DNA of 64,000 bases from Karstenula rhodostoma CBS 690.94 (GCA_010093485.1 MU001495.1:2049658-2113657), one strand, 5' to 3'. Shown: positions 32,325-45,790, numbered from the stretch's first letter. Numbers and translations: made by a program. Notes: generated from the letters alone by a model not told the origin.

Positions 32325-35300
32325 ATGGCAAACGAGGATGGCGACAGCTCCTCCAAGTCACAGAATGCCGTGCTTGAGTGGTATGCCCGTATCTACTCTC
32401 GTCGCGTCGACATCGTCGGCGATTATGCCGGAAACGAGCTGTTTCTGGTAGACGGCGATTCTCTGCTGTTGCACTGTTTCAGCGACGAGCACCTGGATTT
32501 CGATTCCGGATTCCAACTCCTCCACGCGACCTGGACAGTCGAACACTTCTTGCGCAACCTGATCTCGAGAAGGGCCAATTTTCACGTTGTCTTTTTCGAT
32601 CAGCATCGCGAGCTTTGCATTCCATCCTTTGCCCCTACAGCTTCCCACGCCAAGTACCTTTTGGCAAGGGAGGCAGTCATTCGACATCTTGCTGTCAACC
32701 TCAAGGCTACCCACCCAGAAGTGCTGATTACCGTCTTCCCGTCGATCACTTCTGACGACTTTGCCGAGTACTTGAGAACCACAGAGTTCTATTTCGTCCT
32801 CTGCCATGACGGTGCTTCTTCGAAAGCTTTGCGAAAGAGAAATTTGCTAGACAAGACCCTAGACGCCCTTGAAGATGAAGACCACGACCAGGATGAGGAG
32901 CTGCGTAAGAAGGTTATTTTCCGCCAACTCATACACTGGACCATGGTCCATGGTTCCAGCATCGTATTAATAAATGGTCTCGAGTTCCAAGATGCTCGTA
33001 TCATCGCAACTGTTCTGGAGAACTTACGTGGTACAGGCAGTGGACTATCTCTGGAGGTAATTATGCGTTTCCGTTATGTCGCAGCATCCCCGAAGAAGCA
33101 ATCAAGATACCTTGGTTGCTACACTCTTAGTGGGCGTTCTTGTGGTTCGCCATTAGACACGCTGTGTTAGAACATTGAACCCTTGGACCTAAGAAACCCT
33201 TCTAACATGTTTTAGATCGATCTTGACGAAGACGATGTCATTGATGAGCCCCGCCAGCGATACCTCGAGCGCAGCACCTGGGAAAGCGTTACCGGAAAGG
33301 TCAAGGCCCAGTTGTCAGAGCGACACTACCTTACCACAATCGTCCTGTCAGCCCTGCTCGCGGGTAATAAGGTCACGAAAGACTTTGTTTCTGCCTTCCT
33401 TCGGCATACTGCCTTGATATCCGGCCTCTCGCTCCAAGAGCGCCTGGTGTCCGCCGCCGACTTGGACGACAAGGTCAAGGAATCATTGGAAGTTTTCTGC
33501 GAAGAGGCTTCAACCATATTGGCTTCTGAAGATTGGGCTGAGAACATGGAGGCTTGGCATTGCGGATGTGATGTGGCTGATCTTGTGGACGGACGGTTGC
33601 TCTCTGCTTGTCTTCAAGATGCGTCAATAGGTGTCAACGAGATATACCACACGCTGGCCCAGGCCTGTGAAGCCTTAGGTGCAGGGTTGCCCAGCGACGA
33701 CACTACCGCCAGCAAAGGCAATGCCAGTAAGGCACTCAGTATTTCTCTCTATCATAGCTCCGCTGACCCAATGCCCGCAGCATCATCGCAAAAACCTCAA
33801 CCGCAAAGCAGCGAATCTTACGCGGTCCTACCCTTCTCCAACGAGATATTCGATGCACACCTTGCACCCGTTCAGCTCGAAATCGATCGCGTTGGCGATG
33901 TAGAAGATGCAACGGCGGCGAACATTTTCAGGGAGATATCGCATTGGCACAATCATAAACGACCATTGGACCCGAAGCTGCGAGAAGAACAGCTGGCCAA
34001 GTCAGAGAAGCAGAAATTCTGGGCGCGTAAGCGAAATCAATGGTTCATGGATGAGATGCAGAAGTATGCTCAGAGTCTCACCAACACGGTCGGAAAGTCT
34101 CTCGACCCGGAGACCATTACAACTGGAGGACGTTCTGTGAAGCCGATTGCTGAAGTTGAAGAGAATTCCAAGCCAAAACAAAAGCCAGCTGCCAAGGTCA
34201 ACAAAAAGGCTGCTCCATCACGCAAGGAAGCGATGCTGGCCAAGATTGCTGCGGATCGAAGCGCAAAAGAAGAGACGACTGCGGAAAAACATATTCAGGG
34301 CTGGCGCACGACCGTCGGCACAATCGAAAAGGAGCCCACTGCAACCGGACGCTATCAACGAGCGAAAACCTACCTGGCTACACTCAATACGGGCACCTCG
34401 GCGGACTTGAAGCGGGATACTCTCGAGGCGGAGGTACGCCTGTACATGTTGAACGCTCTTCTAGATCCCTGGCTGGCGGCATGCAAAAACGATGAAAAGC
34501 CTGAAGCTATGAAGATTGCTGCATTGATCTTCGCAGAACTCGGAGCTTTTTCCAAGTTCAACAGGCCTATCACATCAACGATTACAAAGTGCCTTCAAGC
34601 TGTCTTCAAGGAACTTGCACTGCCCCAACTTACCCTCCCACAGCCGGAAGGTGATAGACCCCTGGCTTTCAAGTTCGCCCTGGAATCGACGACACGCTCA
34701 TTGGCTTTGCCGATTCCTCAGAAAGAATTCCAATTGCTTCACTGCGGACCTTACTTTGACCGAAGTATCGACTCAGCTCCTGACCCCCGCGTGCCATTTG
34801 AACCGGATGCATGGCAACGTAAGGTATTGAACGAAATCGATGCGAAACGAAGCTTGCTGGTTGTCGCCCCTACATCAGCCGGTAAAACGTTCATCTCCTT
34901 CTACGCGATGAAGCAGGTTCTGGAGGCCAACGATGAAGACGTCCTAGTCTACGTGGCGCCTACTAAGGCTTTGGTCAATCAAATCGCCGCTGAAATTCAG
35001 GGTCGTTTCTCGAAGCGCTATGGCTACGCTGGAAACAGTGTCTGGGCGATTCATACTCGCGACATGAGGATAAACAATCCGACTGGTTGCCAGATTCTCG
35101 TATGTAACCCCGCAAAACAAAAACTGGTCATGAATGCTAACACCTAACGCAGGTTACGGTACCACATATCCTACAAATCATGTTGTTGTCGCCACCCAAC
35201 GCGAACTCCTGGTCGAAGCGTATCAAGTGGATCATCTTTGATGAAGTCCACTGCATTGGGCAAGCCGAGGACGGCTTGATCTGGGAACAGCTGTTGCTCA

Positions 35301-38111
35301 TGGCTCCTTGCCCGATCTTGGCACTCTCCGCTACGATCGGCAACCCTGACGAGTTCAGTGCATGGCTGGACTCTACTCAGAGAAGTGCCGGTAACAAGTT
35401 GACCATGGTGCAGCATCCCCATCGCTACTCGGACTTGAGGAAGTTCATCTACAAACCCTCCGACATCGACACCCACAAGTTTACTGGCCTTGAAGAGAAC
35501 CGCGCGTTTGCACAGCTAGGTTTGGACGACAGCAAAGATTTCCACTTCGTTCACCCCGTTTCCACTCTTGTCAACCGAGCTCGAGGCATACCAGCCGATC
35601 TAGCTCTAGAAGCACGTGACTGCTACCTGCTGTGGCAAGCCTTGTCCAAGCGCCAGACTGCAAGTCATCCGTTAGACAAGTCACTTGACCCGGCGGTGGC
35701 GCTGCCCTCTGTCATCCGGAAGATCGATACGATCAAGTGGGAGGCTGCACTGAAGTCTGTGCTCCGCGAATGGATGCAGGATCCGGAGTCTCCATTTGAC
35801 GCTGTAGTGAAAGACCTAGGAAAAAATCAAGAAGAGACAGTTTCGGAATCACTTCCTGAACAGGATAGCGAAGCTAACGCAGCTGAAGATGCCGACGCCA
35901 GCGAGGAGAACGAGGTAGAAATACAGCACGACATTAAGAGCATTCTTCCTATGCTCTCCAAGCTCCATGAGCAAGATGCCCTCCCTGCTATCCTCTTCAA
36001 CTACGACCGCGGTCTCTGCGAACGCATTTGTCGGAAATTGATGGAGCAATTGGTGGATGCGGAAACAGCTTGGAAGGAGTCTAGTGCCCAGTGGAAAGGC
36101 ACGCTGACGAAGTGGGAAGAATGGAAGAAGATTATGCTGAAGGCTGGTAAACGAGGACCTCCTAAATTGTCGAAGAAGAAGGGTGGTGCCGAAGAAGGCC
36201 TGACCAAGGAGGACATTCAACGAGATGCAGCCAACAATGAGGCCAGTCCTTGGGCTTCTTTCAATCCCGACAAGCCCATTGACAAATTCCATTTCGCGGA
36301 CAACAGGAAGATGTCGCAAGATGAAATGGACAAGACCGAGAGAGAATTGCTCAGGCGAGATGTACCCGAATGGCTTATCACTGCTTTGAAGCGCGGTATT
36401 GCGGTTCATCACGCTGGTCTCAACAGGAAGTACAGGCAAGTGTGTGAGATTCTGTTCCGACGAGGCTTCCTTCGCGTGGTCATCGCAACGGGTACGCTGG
36501 CACTTGGTATCAACATGGTGAGCTTGGGCTTCTATCTAACTCACTTTCATAAACTAACATGCTCCGCAGCCGTGCAAAACGGTGGTTTTCACTGGAGACT
36601 CCGTGTTCCTGTCGGCCCTAAACTTCAGGCAAGCCGCAGGTCGTGCCGGTCGTCGTGGATTTGATATGCTCGGAAACGTTGTCTTCCATTCGATATCGAC
36701 AAGCAGAGTCCACAGACTCATCAGTTCGCGACTCCCAGACATCAATGGTCACTTCCCCATCACGACGACGTTGGTGCTACGTCTGTTCACGCTTCTGAAC
36801 GATTCGAAGCAATCCCAGTTCGCGACTCGATCTGTAAACGCACTGCTCTCGCAACCCCGTCTATACCTTGGCGGTGAAGAGTCTAGAATGACTGTCCTGC
36901 ATCACCTTCGATTCTCGATTGAGTATCTGCGACGACAATTCCTGCTTGATCCCCGTGGAGCTCCGTTGAACTTCGCTGGATGCGTTAGTCATTTGTACTT
37001 TACTGAGAACTCTTCTTTCGCATTCCATGCTTTGCTCAAGGACGGCTACTTCCACAAGGTCTGCGCAAATCTGAATGCGAACGACACTGCCAAAGAGAAC
37101 ACTTTGCGGGAGCTCATGTTGACCATGGCCCATCTCTTCGGAAGACAATATTGCCGACAGGCAGACCAAGAGTTCGTGGAGAAAGTAGTCAAGCGCAGCC
37201 CTTCTGTCGTCTTTCTACCTGACATGCCATCGGATGCAGCCGACCTGCTCCGGAAGCACAACCAGTCTACCCTCGATATCTACAAGGCATATGTCGGAAC
37301 ATTTGTGAAACAGCACATCAAGGAGCAGGATGATGCGCTGCCATTGACGCAGTTCAAGGCCGGTAGTGGCGGTACGGCCTCGGCTGATGGCTTGCAACTC
37401 CGTGCTCCTACTACGGTTCGCTCACCCTTCGTGGCACTTTCAGGACACGAGGACACTTTCGAATCTGTTCACGACCTTTGCACGACTACGCGTTCTGGGG
37501 TCTTCTTGGAGGAAGCGGTCATACCATATGTTGGCCTCTACCCCGAGGAGTCCGAACTGCCCCTCAATGCCTATCTTTATGATTTCTTCAATCACGGAGA
37601 TGTCAATGCAATCGTCATCGCGAACCGCATTCGACGTGGTGATGTGTGGTTCGTCTTGAATGACTTCAGTATGGTTCTGGCAACTATTGTTACCAGTTTG
37701 TCGAATTTCATGCAACTTACTGCGGCATCCGACTTGGATCTGTCCGATGTCCGAGGCGAGGGAGAGGATGCAGAGGCACTGCAAGACGACAAGTTCCTTC
37801 CCGACGATTCCGGCTACGAAACTGCCTCAACGATTTCCACAGCCACGCGGACTGGTCCGGCCCAGACAGAGCTGCCTGTCCAAGTCAAGAAGAAGAAGAA
37901 GGTTGTCGATTCTTGGGATGATGATGCGGATCAAGAAGACCTGGAGGAAGAGGTTGCAGCCCAGAGGGCGAAGAAAGAGGCTGAAGTGGCAGCGAAGAAC
38001 GCACATGACAGGCCCGCATGGGAGGAAGGCGCAGGTCTGCTCAACGTGCTTAAGGCATTCCAAGCGTTGAAGGAGGACTTCGATACCAAGTTCCGAGCCA
38101 TGTGGGCCTAA
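32325..38111 (+). CDS. DDX60/SKI2-like DEAD/DEAH-box RNA helicase
   Basis: Exons 32325-33056, 33216-35099, 35153-36517 and 36570-38111 give 1,840 residues, all joined in phase. The long N-terminal region (about 780 residues) starts with a stretch that resembles a nuclease-like fold in DDX60 (VDGDSLLLHCF). The helicase core has Walker A APTSAGKT (Lys about 801), DEVH (Asp about 902), LSATIG, and in the second RecA domain HHAGLNRKYR, IATGTLALGINMP and QAAGRAGRRG, the last pair created by the third splice. A large C-terminal extension ends in an acidic/Lys-rich tail. SKI2-like helicases of this subgroup unwind RNA; animal DDX60 is linked to antiviral RNA sensing and quality control. The fungal role is not established. 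It looks intact. Confidence 0.93.
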
Positions 38112-38917
38112 GCTGTATCGGAGGTTGCTGACGAGACGTTCAAAGAGGAGGCGCAAATTGTAGTGCAAGCGAGACGAAAACGAAGAATCACACAAAAAGC
38201 ATCATGACGATAGATGCAACCTAGACTAAGACTTAGTATGAATATAACTAGCATGTATGGTATCTACGTGGCTCACTTTATGCTTGTGGCTTATGACATT
38301 CGACGCGCAACGGATAAACATCATCAAGTTTCCATATAATAGTAGCCATAACATGCGATACATTTTCGAGCTTGCGCAATTCTGCAGCCAGTGGCTCGTT
38401 AAGGTAACGGCGGTGTAGCGAAATGGCCGTTTCGCACTAACTCTAGAATCGAGATATCACGTGCTAGCTAAAAATAGCGCATCGACCTTTCCTCGCGTCG
38501 CGTTGCGCTCCCTTCGATCCATGTCCAACCCCCAAATCTTCAAGCTTTTATCCACTTACAACGCTTCACTTGGTGTTACTTTTGGGCGGCAGTCTATATT
38601 TGTCTACTACTTTATGGGACTCTACTTTGTGGTTCGTGTCAACCAACAATCAGAAAATCATGCCGCCATTGCATTGTTATGAATCATTTGTCTGACATGG
38701 AGGACTATGCACCGCAGACCTCTTACCGTTTTCGAAAGCACTAACCCCTACTGTGGGGCTACGGTAAGCGCGAAGGATCATTTACGAGGTGGCTGTTCTT
38801 GGTATCATATCTAGAACATGAAACGCGGGCTGCTGAAGCGATACCCAGCTTTCGCAACGTCTACATGTCGGTTTCTCTTTTCTTTTCTTTCCCATTCTCG
38901 AACAATGTCATTGCGTG
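38112..38917. other. Intergenic region
   Basis: No gene with support. A 73-codon open frame at 38461-38682 has no domain. The final part is the DUF3433 promoter, with a TTTTCTTTTC tract just before the ATG. Confidence 0.55.
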
Positions 38918-41900
38918 ATGGCCTACGTCTCGATTTCCACAAACAATGAGCCTTCCCAGCACATCACCGAATCGAAGCTACCAGGAGCCCACGAACAAGT
39001 GTTCTTGCACAGTACCGGTTATTCGAAAGTTCCAACGCAGATCGAACATACTGTACCCTATCTGACAGATGATCAACATTCGTGTCGACCACCATGGATT
39101 CCATACACCCTTCGTTTGCCGTTTTTGACATTCATGACTTCGGTCTCTCTTAGCCTCTGCGCGATCACGGCCGCATTAACTGGTTACTCGAAGTATCATA
39201 ACGGCTTGGGCAACGACGACGGATCAAGTGCTCTCCTCTTCGGCTGGAGATTTACCCCTACCATCGTTGCAGTCATCTACGCACGCTTGATCGCTATGAT
39301 ATTCACCGACTTCCGCAGGACTGAACCTTTTGCTAAGATGGCAAGAAGCCCTACCTCCGCCTCTATCTCCGTCCTCCATGTCCCTGGAGCTTGGTGGAAG
39401 ATGTTGGTGGAAGCATTTTCTCGCAAAAAGAATGGCGGAGTTATTAATTGGCCACTGGCAAACGCCACTACAATCTTTGTAATTGCAAACTTGGCCATTA
39501 GTTCCATGTCAGCCAGCTTTCTTACAACGGTCGAAACCACGATACTTCAAACTGTGCCTTTTCAGAGGAGGACACTCCGAACGAGCGCCCCACTAAAGCT
39601 TCAAGCGTCCCCAGACGTGTTTCTCAGTACGACTGGTAGCATCGTTTACAATCTGTCAGTCGACCCTTGGACACTCGGTGAATACACCGTGCTGCCCTTT
39701 TGGCCACAAGGACCCGACGCGGCCGCCATGTCTGGTGGTGGAAACAAGACGGAGACGTGGGAGACGAGAACATCAGTTTTCCGTACGAAGTACAACTGCG
39801 GCACCATGAACGCGACCATAACTCCCAATAATACGAGGAGCTTCTCTGCGACGGGCCATAGACAGCCTGCTCTGGCGGGGCATGACGACACAATTCTGAT
39901 CAATGGCACCTCCAAAATGGACACCACAACTCTTGTCTCTGATAGTGGTTGTCGCTTTCAGATCGATATGGCTCCTACTATGATGGCAAACAGAGTACAG
40001 AGTGCGGTGTGGGGGCGTGCTTTAGATCCCCTCGACGAGATTGGAATGACCTGGACCGAGTACATGTATTCAAAAAACACCACCCAAGGATACATATATG
40101 TCCCCGGACCCTACACATACTCCTTCTATGAATACAGTGGTCCAGGAAGTCCTTTCCTGAGATATAGCGGCTCTGCAGCCTGCGCTGACAAGGACATTAT
40201 TCACCTGTCGACTCAGTGGGTGACTACTTCGAATGGGCGTGCGGAGATCTTCCGAGGGAACTACTCCCAGAAAGCCTGGGAATGTCAGCTAGCGGTAACC
40301 ACTGCGGATATTCCAGTGAAGTACTCGGTTTCGCAATCTGGCTCCGATGTTACGTTTGACCGCGAAGAGTTTGGGAGAAAGCATGTCCAGATGGATAACG
40401 ACATATTGAATGCAACAGAAACACGGAGGCTCCTGCACCGATCCAACTGGCTATCCTATCTGAAACCCGCACATTTCAAAACCGATCATTCTGCGCTCCT
40501 GCTCTCCGCTGAGTACCAATATGATTTCGATTCTATGATTCAAGATGACGAAGTACCGCGAAAAGCCGAAGCCGCCGTGAGAACCTTCCTTGCTGCTTTG
40601 CTGCAGTCATCACTGGCGCTCCCTGATGCTTCAGAAACACAGACAACGTCAGGGAGAAGAGCGCTTATCGTTAAATGTGTGGAGGTCTTCCAAGGGACCG
40701 GGGTGGCGCTTTCGGTGCTCTATGGCATTTGCGCTGTCTTTCTTGCTGCACTGGTACGGCAATGTGGCGCAACTCGACGCTCGCTGAACCTAAAGAGTAA
40801 CCCTTCCACTACAGAAGGCGTTACTGACCTCATTGCTCTAGGACGATGGAATAGAGCAGCGTGGAAGCCACTTTCTATTGCCTCTGCAGACAATACGAAA
40901 AAGTTTCTCCAGAACACGAAATACAGTACTGATCCAAAGCTGCAAGAACACGACCATACATCGAGTTTAAAGAGTCTTGATACAAGCCATAAATTGGAAT
41001 CAAACACATCGGTGCACGAATGGAAGCCAACAACGCTGCGCATGGGTTCACTTATCAGCCTTGCTGTTTACTCGATATTGATCGCGATAGGGATTTCGAT
41101 ACTCTACGATTACGCAACGGGAAATCGCCTTTATCAGAATCTATTTGTGAATCAGGTAGAATTGGGGGAGATCGCAGGCCATGTGGCCAGGTTTACGCCC
41201 TTCTCTATTGTTCCGACCTTTTTAGCCGTGCTGCTTGGTATGTGGTGGGACGGCATACAGCAAAAGTTCTGCCAGTTACAACCGTTCATCGCGATGACGC
41301 AGCCCGGAGGCGCGTCATGGAAAGACGGACCAGGAATGCACTACAGCGCCACCAACTGGATCAAGAGCTCCTCTCGTGCGGCTAAGAACGGCCATTGGCT
41401 GTTGTTTTTCGTCATCGTTGGCAACATACTGTGCCAAATCTGTAAGCGACAAAACTTGTTATACTAAAGCATCATTGCTGACTGCTCGTAGTCGTGATCA
41501 CAGCTTCCGCGCTGTTTGCACGCGAGACTGGGTATGTGTCAACCGAGACGCGTTTGAACACGACAACTGATCTTCGACGTCTCCCATTGATTGCGAGGGC
41601 TGCCAATTCTTTCTCTCCCGATACTCAGAGTCCAGCTCGAACTTGGTCTGAGACTAACGATACGAGCTTGTTGTCTTCGGCCGATTTGGAGAGAATTTTC
41701 GCACTCAATACAAACTTAGGCATTTATTGGACGCAAGACTCTACCTGGCTGTATGGTGCTACCAACCAGATCGTCCACGGGGGTGATGATCCTGCGTGGA
41801 GCAAAGATGGCTGGGCCTTCACCCCAATTGAACTGTCTCAGGCAATGAACAATCAGAGCATGACCATCACGACACAAGCGATAAGAGCCCGGGCAACTTG

Positions 41901-43510
41901 CAGCTTCACTTCACAAAGCTATCAGGTCTCTGATCAAGACTCGTGGCTTCTTACCTACGACCTCACCAACAAGAACATATGGAATACTTCAGCGAATCCT
42001 CAGGGCATTGAAACCGGATATTATATCGGTAACTACACACTATACGGCACCCCATTCTACGAGGGAAACGGTCTTCCGTTCTGTGCAAATAAGTCTGACG
42101 CCGTAATGACTGGGGCCATCTGGAACGACTACAGTGGCGATATGCCTGGTAGGTTTCCGTATCGCTTCTCACAATGGCCAATCAACTTTACTGCAACTTG
42201 GATCGAGGGTGATGCTCGATCTGGTTTCTTTCTTCGCGATAACTTTACTCAGAGCCTCAAAAAGTACGATGAGAGACTCTATCCAGTAACGTGGGGATGT
42301 GCAGACACTGAGACACGGCTCAATCTTTCCATGTTCACCGAGGTGCCAAAGTTTCAGTCAGTGAACTGCCAACCAGTCATGGAAATCGCCAATGCGAGGG
42401 TGATCGCTAGGCAAGATGGCAGCATCAGCGATTTTGAGCTTATGGAAGAACCACAACCTTATGATGACCCTTGGAAAGATGTATTCGTTAGCTATACGCA
42501 CAACATCAGCGATGCAGGGCCTCCCAAACGCGATGGCATACAATATCGCAATGTCACGTCAAGGTACGTCAATGAACCTTCTGCCATGAAATTTGAGACT
42601 CACGCCCCGCAGTTACGGTATCTACTTCCTCTCCTCGCTGCTCAAAGCACCTCAAATCGGTTTCGAAATGTCAGACGACGAAACCAATGCCTTTGGCTTT
42701 GACTCCCTCTACCCCAATTACACGCGAAACGGCGCGCCATATTTCATTCGTGAGGGCCATTCCGGGATGGACTTGATGTCCTATTGCATGTACTACCTCG
42801 CCGATAAAAATACCACTGCACTGCTAGCGAACACTACACTATACTCCGAGCTAGTGGACAAGACCATCCAAACATTCTTCGCGCACTTTGCTGTCGGTGA
42901 TGCAAACTCGACATCGCGGCGAGCATACACCGAGGTGGGAGAAAAGATGCCTGATTTAGGCAGGAAAGTCGTACTCGACGTTAAGGCCAAGACGCTGAAA
43001 CAAGAAGACCCAGAGATATATCCACCAACGGATACAAACAGGGATGTGGGTGCGCAGTTGAGACAAAGAGTCCAGTTATTGAAGATGAACCATATCGCAA
43101 CATGGCTCTCGTTTGGAATTCTGGTCTCGCTCCTTCTCACCACTATAGCTATAGCATTCCTGCACCGAAGGTTCCTGTCACCGCTGCATCGCAATATAGA
43201 GAGCATGGCCGATGTGATGCTTCTTGTTGCCGGGAGCGATCATCTGCTTACACTAGTCAAAGACCGCGGCGTAGAAGCTTTGCGGCAGGATGACAACTTG
43301 CTCGTAAGGCTGGGCTGGTTTAGGGATGAGACGGGGAAACTGCGATGGGGTATCGAGGTGTTCGACAGCGGCGACGCGAATGCGGGGAGTGGCCAAAGCT
43401 TGAGGGTGGTGTGGGAAGATGAAGATGGGTCGAGGACGCAGAGTAAATGGGAGAGGGTCAGTACGGGGCTGTCGAACTTCAGCCTGGGGAGGAAGACGAT
43501 GGTGAGCTGA
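38918..43510 (+). CDS. Large DUF3433 membrane protein
   Basis: Exons 38918-41441, 41492-42563 and 42613-43510 give 1,497 residues. The joins are CQI to FVITASALF and VTS to YGIYFLSS. The protein has two similar halves. Each opens with a hydrophobic segment (PFLTFMTSVSLSLCAITAALTG in the first, LGSLISLAVYSILIAIGISIL-like in the second), then a second membrane segment and a large ectodomain rich in N-glycosylation sequons, with a closing membrane helix. PPWIPYTLRLPFL and the matching second copy are typical of DUF3433. The family is widespread in Pezizomycotina, often at variable loci, and has no known biochemical function. The length agrees with two-domain members. Confidence 0.88.
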
Positions 43511-43895
43511 ATAGCTTAGCGTATGCATTCATCTATCCCAAACAACACAGGGAGCCATTATTTGAGCACTAGCAACCATCGAAAAGGAGTCATAGTAGAT
43601 CTCCAGCATCTGTACATAAGATGTGCTGGTCGTTTCTTTGTCACACATTGTACAGAGTCGTGATTCAGGATCGCCATGCGTCCACAATGCACGTCCACGT
43701 CCATCGTTTCGTTCGAACGGAGCGTAGAATGTTGACTGCACAATGTTGTGCAGTCTCGCATTCATATATAATAGCCTTTTCCGACTTGCACATGTTGTCA
43801 GTTACAAAGAGACCAAACCCACATCCTGCATTGGATAACTAACTCCAATCCCCACAGCCACCACATTTTCAACTTTAGAACTCGTTCTTGAAAAC
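43511..43895. other. Intergenic spacer
   Basis: No gene seen. It contains the 3' end of the DUF3433 transcript and the promoter of the second BCS1-like gene. Confidence 0.55.
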
Positions 43896-45656
43896 ATGAC
43901 CACGAGCTTTGCCCCTGGTCTTCGACCTTCAATCGGTCTTGGTGGATTTGCAGCAAATTCGGCGTTGGATTTTGCTGCCGCCGCAATTATGCCTACTCTT
44001 CCGTCACCTGCTGGTACAGGTGTGTCCGCCGCACGCTCAGCGCTTGAGTTCGCTGTTGCTGCGGTGGCTCCCGAAGGCTTGGGTCCTCTCGCGCCGTTGT
44101 GGAAGTTGCTGTACGGTTTTATCAAGCGACGAGCCAATGTTGACATCACGTCCATCACCCGCAAGGTGTTGATCGCCTTCGGTGCTGCTGTAGGCATTCG
44201 ATATGCGTGGGGCTATGCCAAGCCTTTTGTCCTCGAGCACTTGACTTCCAGCATCGCGATTCCCGTTGAGCACAAGATCGCGCGCGGCATCCTGAAGTGG
44301 CTTGATGCCCAGGGCGCCGGCCGTGCCAATCGCCACCTCAAGTACACCGTCTCGACGTTCGAGTGGAACGTGGCCACGCAAACTGAAGACTTTACAGGCG
44401 CTAAGCGGACGGCTATGACGGACGGTGTGTTCTTCTTCGAAAAGCGCCCGTTGTTCTTCTCATTCCAGGCTGCAACTACCAAGGAGGATAAGGAGAAGTG
44501 GGTGGGTGGTCGTCCCAACGAGTACGGCCTCAAGGAACAATTTCAACTCTCCGGTGAACGGGTCACGGTGTACGCCCTTGACCCATCTGGCAGCTTTCTC
44601 CAGCGCTTCATTGACCATGTCTCCATTGAAGATGTCAAGGAGACGCGGATCACGCCCGTCTTCACGGTTGCCCCAGACCCGAATACGCGTGGTCTACAAT
44701 TGTGGAAGCAGCGCATCAAGCCGGTCCGCCCGTTGAGTACAATCGACCTAGATACACAAGTCAAGGCTGACCTGATCAGTGACCTCGATCGGTTTCTGTC
44801 ACCGAATCGAGCGAAGTGGTACTCCGCCCGCGGCATCCCGTACAAGCGCGGTATCCTCTTGCAGGGCCCGCCAGGTACCGGGAAGAGCTCCATCTCGTTG
44901 GCACTCGCTGGTCACATTAGGGGTTCCTTGTACACTGTTGCTATCGGCAAGGTGCGCAACGAGGGCCACCTAATGGAGCTTTTCCAGTCTGCAGGACACG
45001 GCTCCTGCGTTCTGCTAGAGGATGTGGACTCCGCGGGCATTGGACGCGAGAATGTTTCAAAGGATTCTAAAGATTTCCCGAATGCATCTAAAAACGGGGA
45101 CAAGACGCCAGGTCCTGCGGGTGCCTCCGCTTCTCCGATTTCGCTCAGTGGTCTGCTCAATGCCATCGATGCGCTGGCAGATGGTGTGGTTCTGATCATG
45201 ACGACCAACGAACCCGAGAACCTCGACAAGGCGCTTATCCGGCCAGGCCGCATCGACAAGCAGATCCACGTTGGCCACGCCAGCCGCGCTGTCGCAGAGA
45301 ACATCTTCAAGCGCTTCTACAGCACGGACGGCAATGATGAGGACGTCTTGGAGGCTAATTTCCGCATCGCAGAGCTGGCAGCTGAGTTTGCTGGGAAGAT
45401 TCCTGACCTCAAGTTCACTCCCGCTGAGATCCAGGGGTTCTTGATCCCTCTGAGTGATACTCCGGAGAAGGCGATTGAGGATGCTGACAGGTGGGTCGCG
45501 GATCTTTGGGCGGCTAAGGCCGCTGGGAAGAATGTCGTTGGCTCCGGCTCCGACTCCAACTCCGACACGTTCTACTACAAGGATGACGATCCTGTGATTG
45601 CAGCCCTGTGTCGTATGAGTATGTCTTCTAGAGCAGGGATACTATCATCTAATTAA
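43896..45656 (+). CDS. BCS1-like AAA ATPase with Ala-rich duplicated N-terminus
   Basis: Single exon of 586 residues. The AAA core has Walker A GPPGTGKSS (Lys330), Walker B CVLLEDVDSAG, SLSGLLNAIDALADG, and MTTNEPENLDKALIRPGR, then a BCS1-type C-terminal lid (KFTPAEIQGFLIP). The BCS1 N-terminal domain lies at about residues 100-290. The first 65 residues are unusual: ANSALDFAAAAIMP (about 20-33) is repeated as ARSALEFAVAAVAP (about 46-59). The C-terminal end runs into an A+T-rich islet, so the last residues (SSRAGILSSN) may not be original. The role of the cytosolic or mitochondrial BCS1-like paralogues in fungi is unknown. Confidence 0.9.
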   Translation: MTTSFAPGLRPSIGLGGFAANSALDFAAAAIMPTLPSPAGTGVSAARSALEFAVAAVAPEGLGPLAPLWKLLYGFIKRRANVDITSITRKVLIAFGAAVGIRYAWGYAKPFVLEHLTSSIAIPVEHKIARGILKWLDAQGAGRANRHLKYTVSTFEWNVATQTEDFTGAKRTAMTDGVFFFEKRPLFFSFQAATTKEDKEKWVGGRPNEYGLKEQFQLSGERVTVYALDPSGSFLQRFIDHVSIEDVKETRITPVFTVAPDPNTRGLQLWKQRIKPVRPLSTIDLDTQVKADLISDLDRFLSPNRAKWYSARGIPYKRGILLQGPPGTGKSSISLALAGHIRGSLYTVAIGKVRNEGHLMELFQSAGHGSCVLLEDVDSAGIGRENVSKDSKDFPNASKNGDKTPGPAGASASPISLSGLLNAIDALADGVVLIMTTNEPENLDKALIRPGRIDKQIHVGHASRAVAENIFKRFYSTDGNDEDVLEANFRIAELAAEFAGKIPDLKFTPAEIQGFLIPLSDTPEKAIEDADRWVADLWAAKAAGKNVVGSGSDSNSDTFYYKDDDPVIAALCRMSMSSRAGILSSN

Positions 45657-45790
45657 TCCTCCTTAGAAAAATATAGACTATACCTAAAATATATAATACT
45701 ATACTCTATTAGGACTAAAAAGGTCTATTTATAAGCAGGAGTATATCATCTTACCCTAGTTTAAAACCGGGCTAAGAAGTCCCACTAACG
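45640..45790. repeat. A+T-rich, RIP-like islet abutting the ATPase gene
   Basis: For about 150 bases the composition changes abruptly to TpA-rich sequence with few C or G, then returns to normal. The same composition fills 58056-64000. The stop codon of the ATPase (45654-45656) falls at its left edge. It looks like a small relic of a repeat mutated by RIP. No family can be assigned. Confidence 0.5.
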
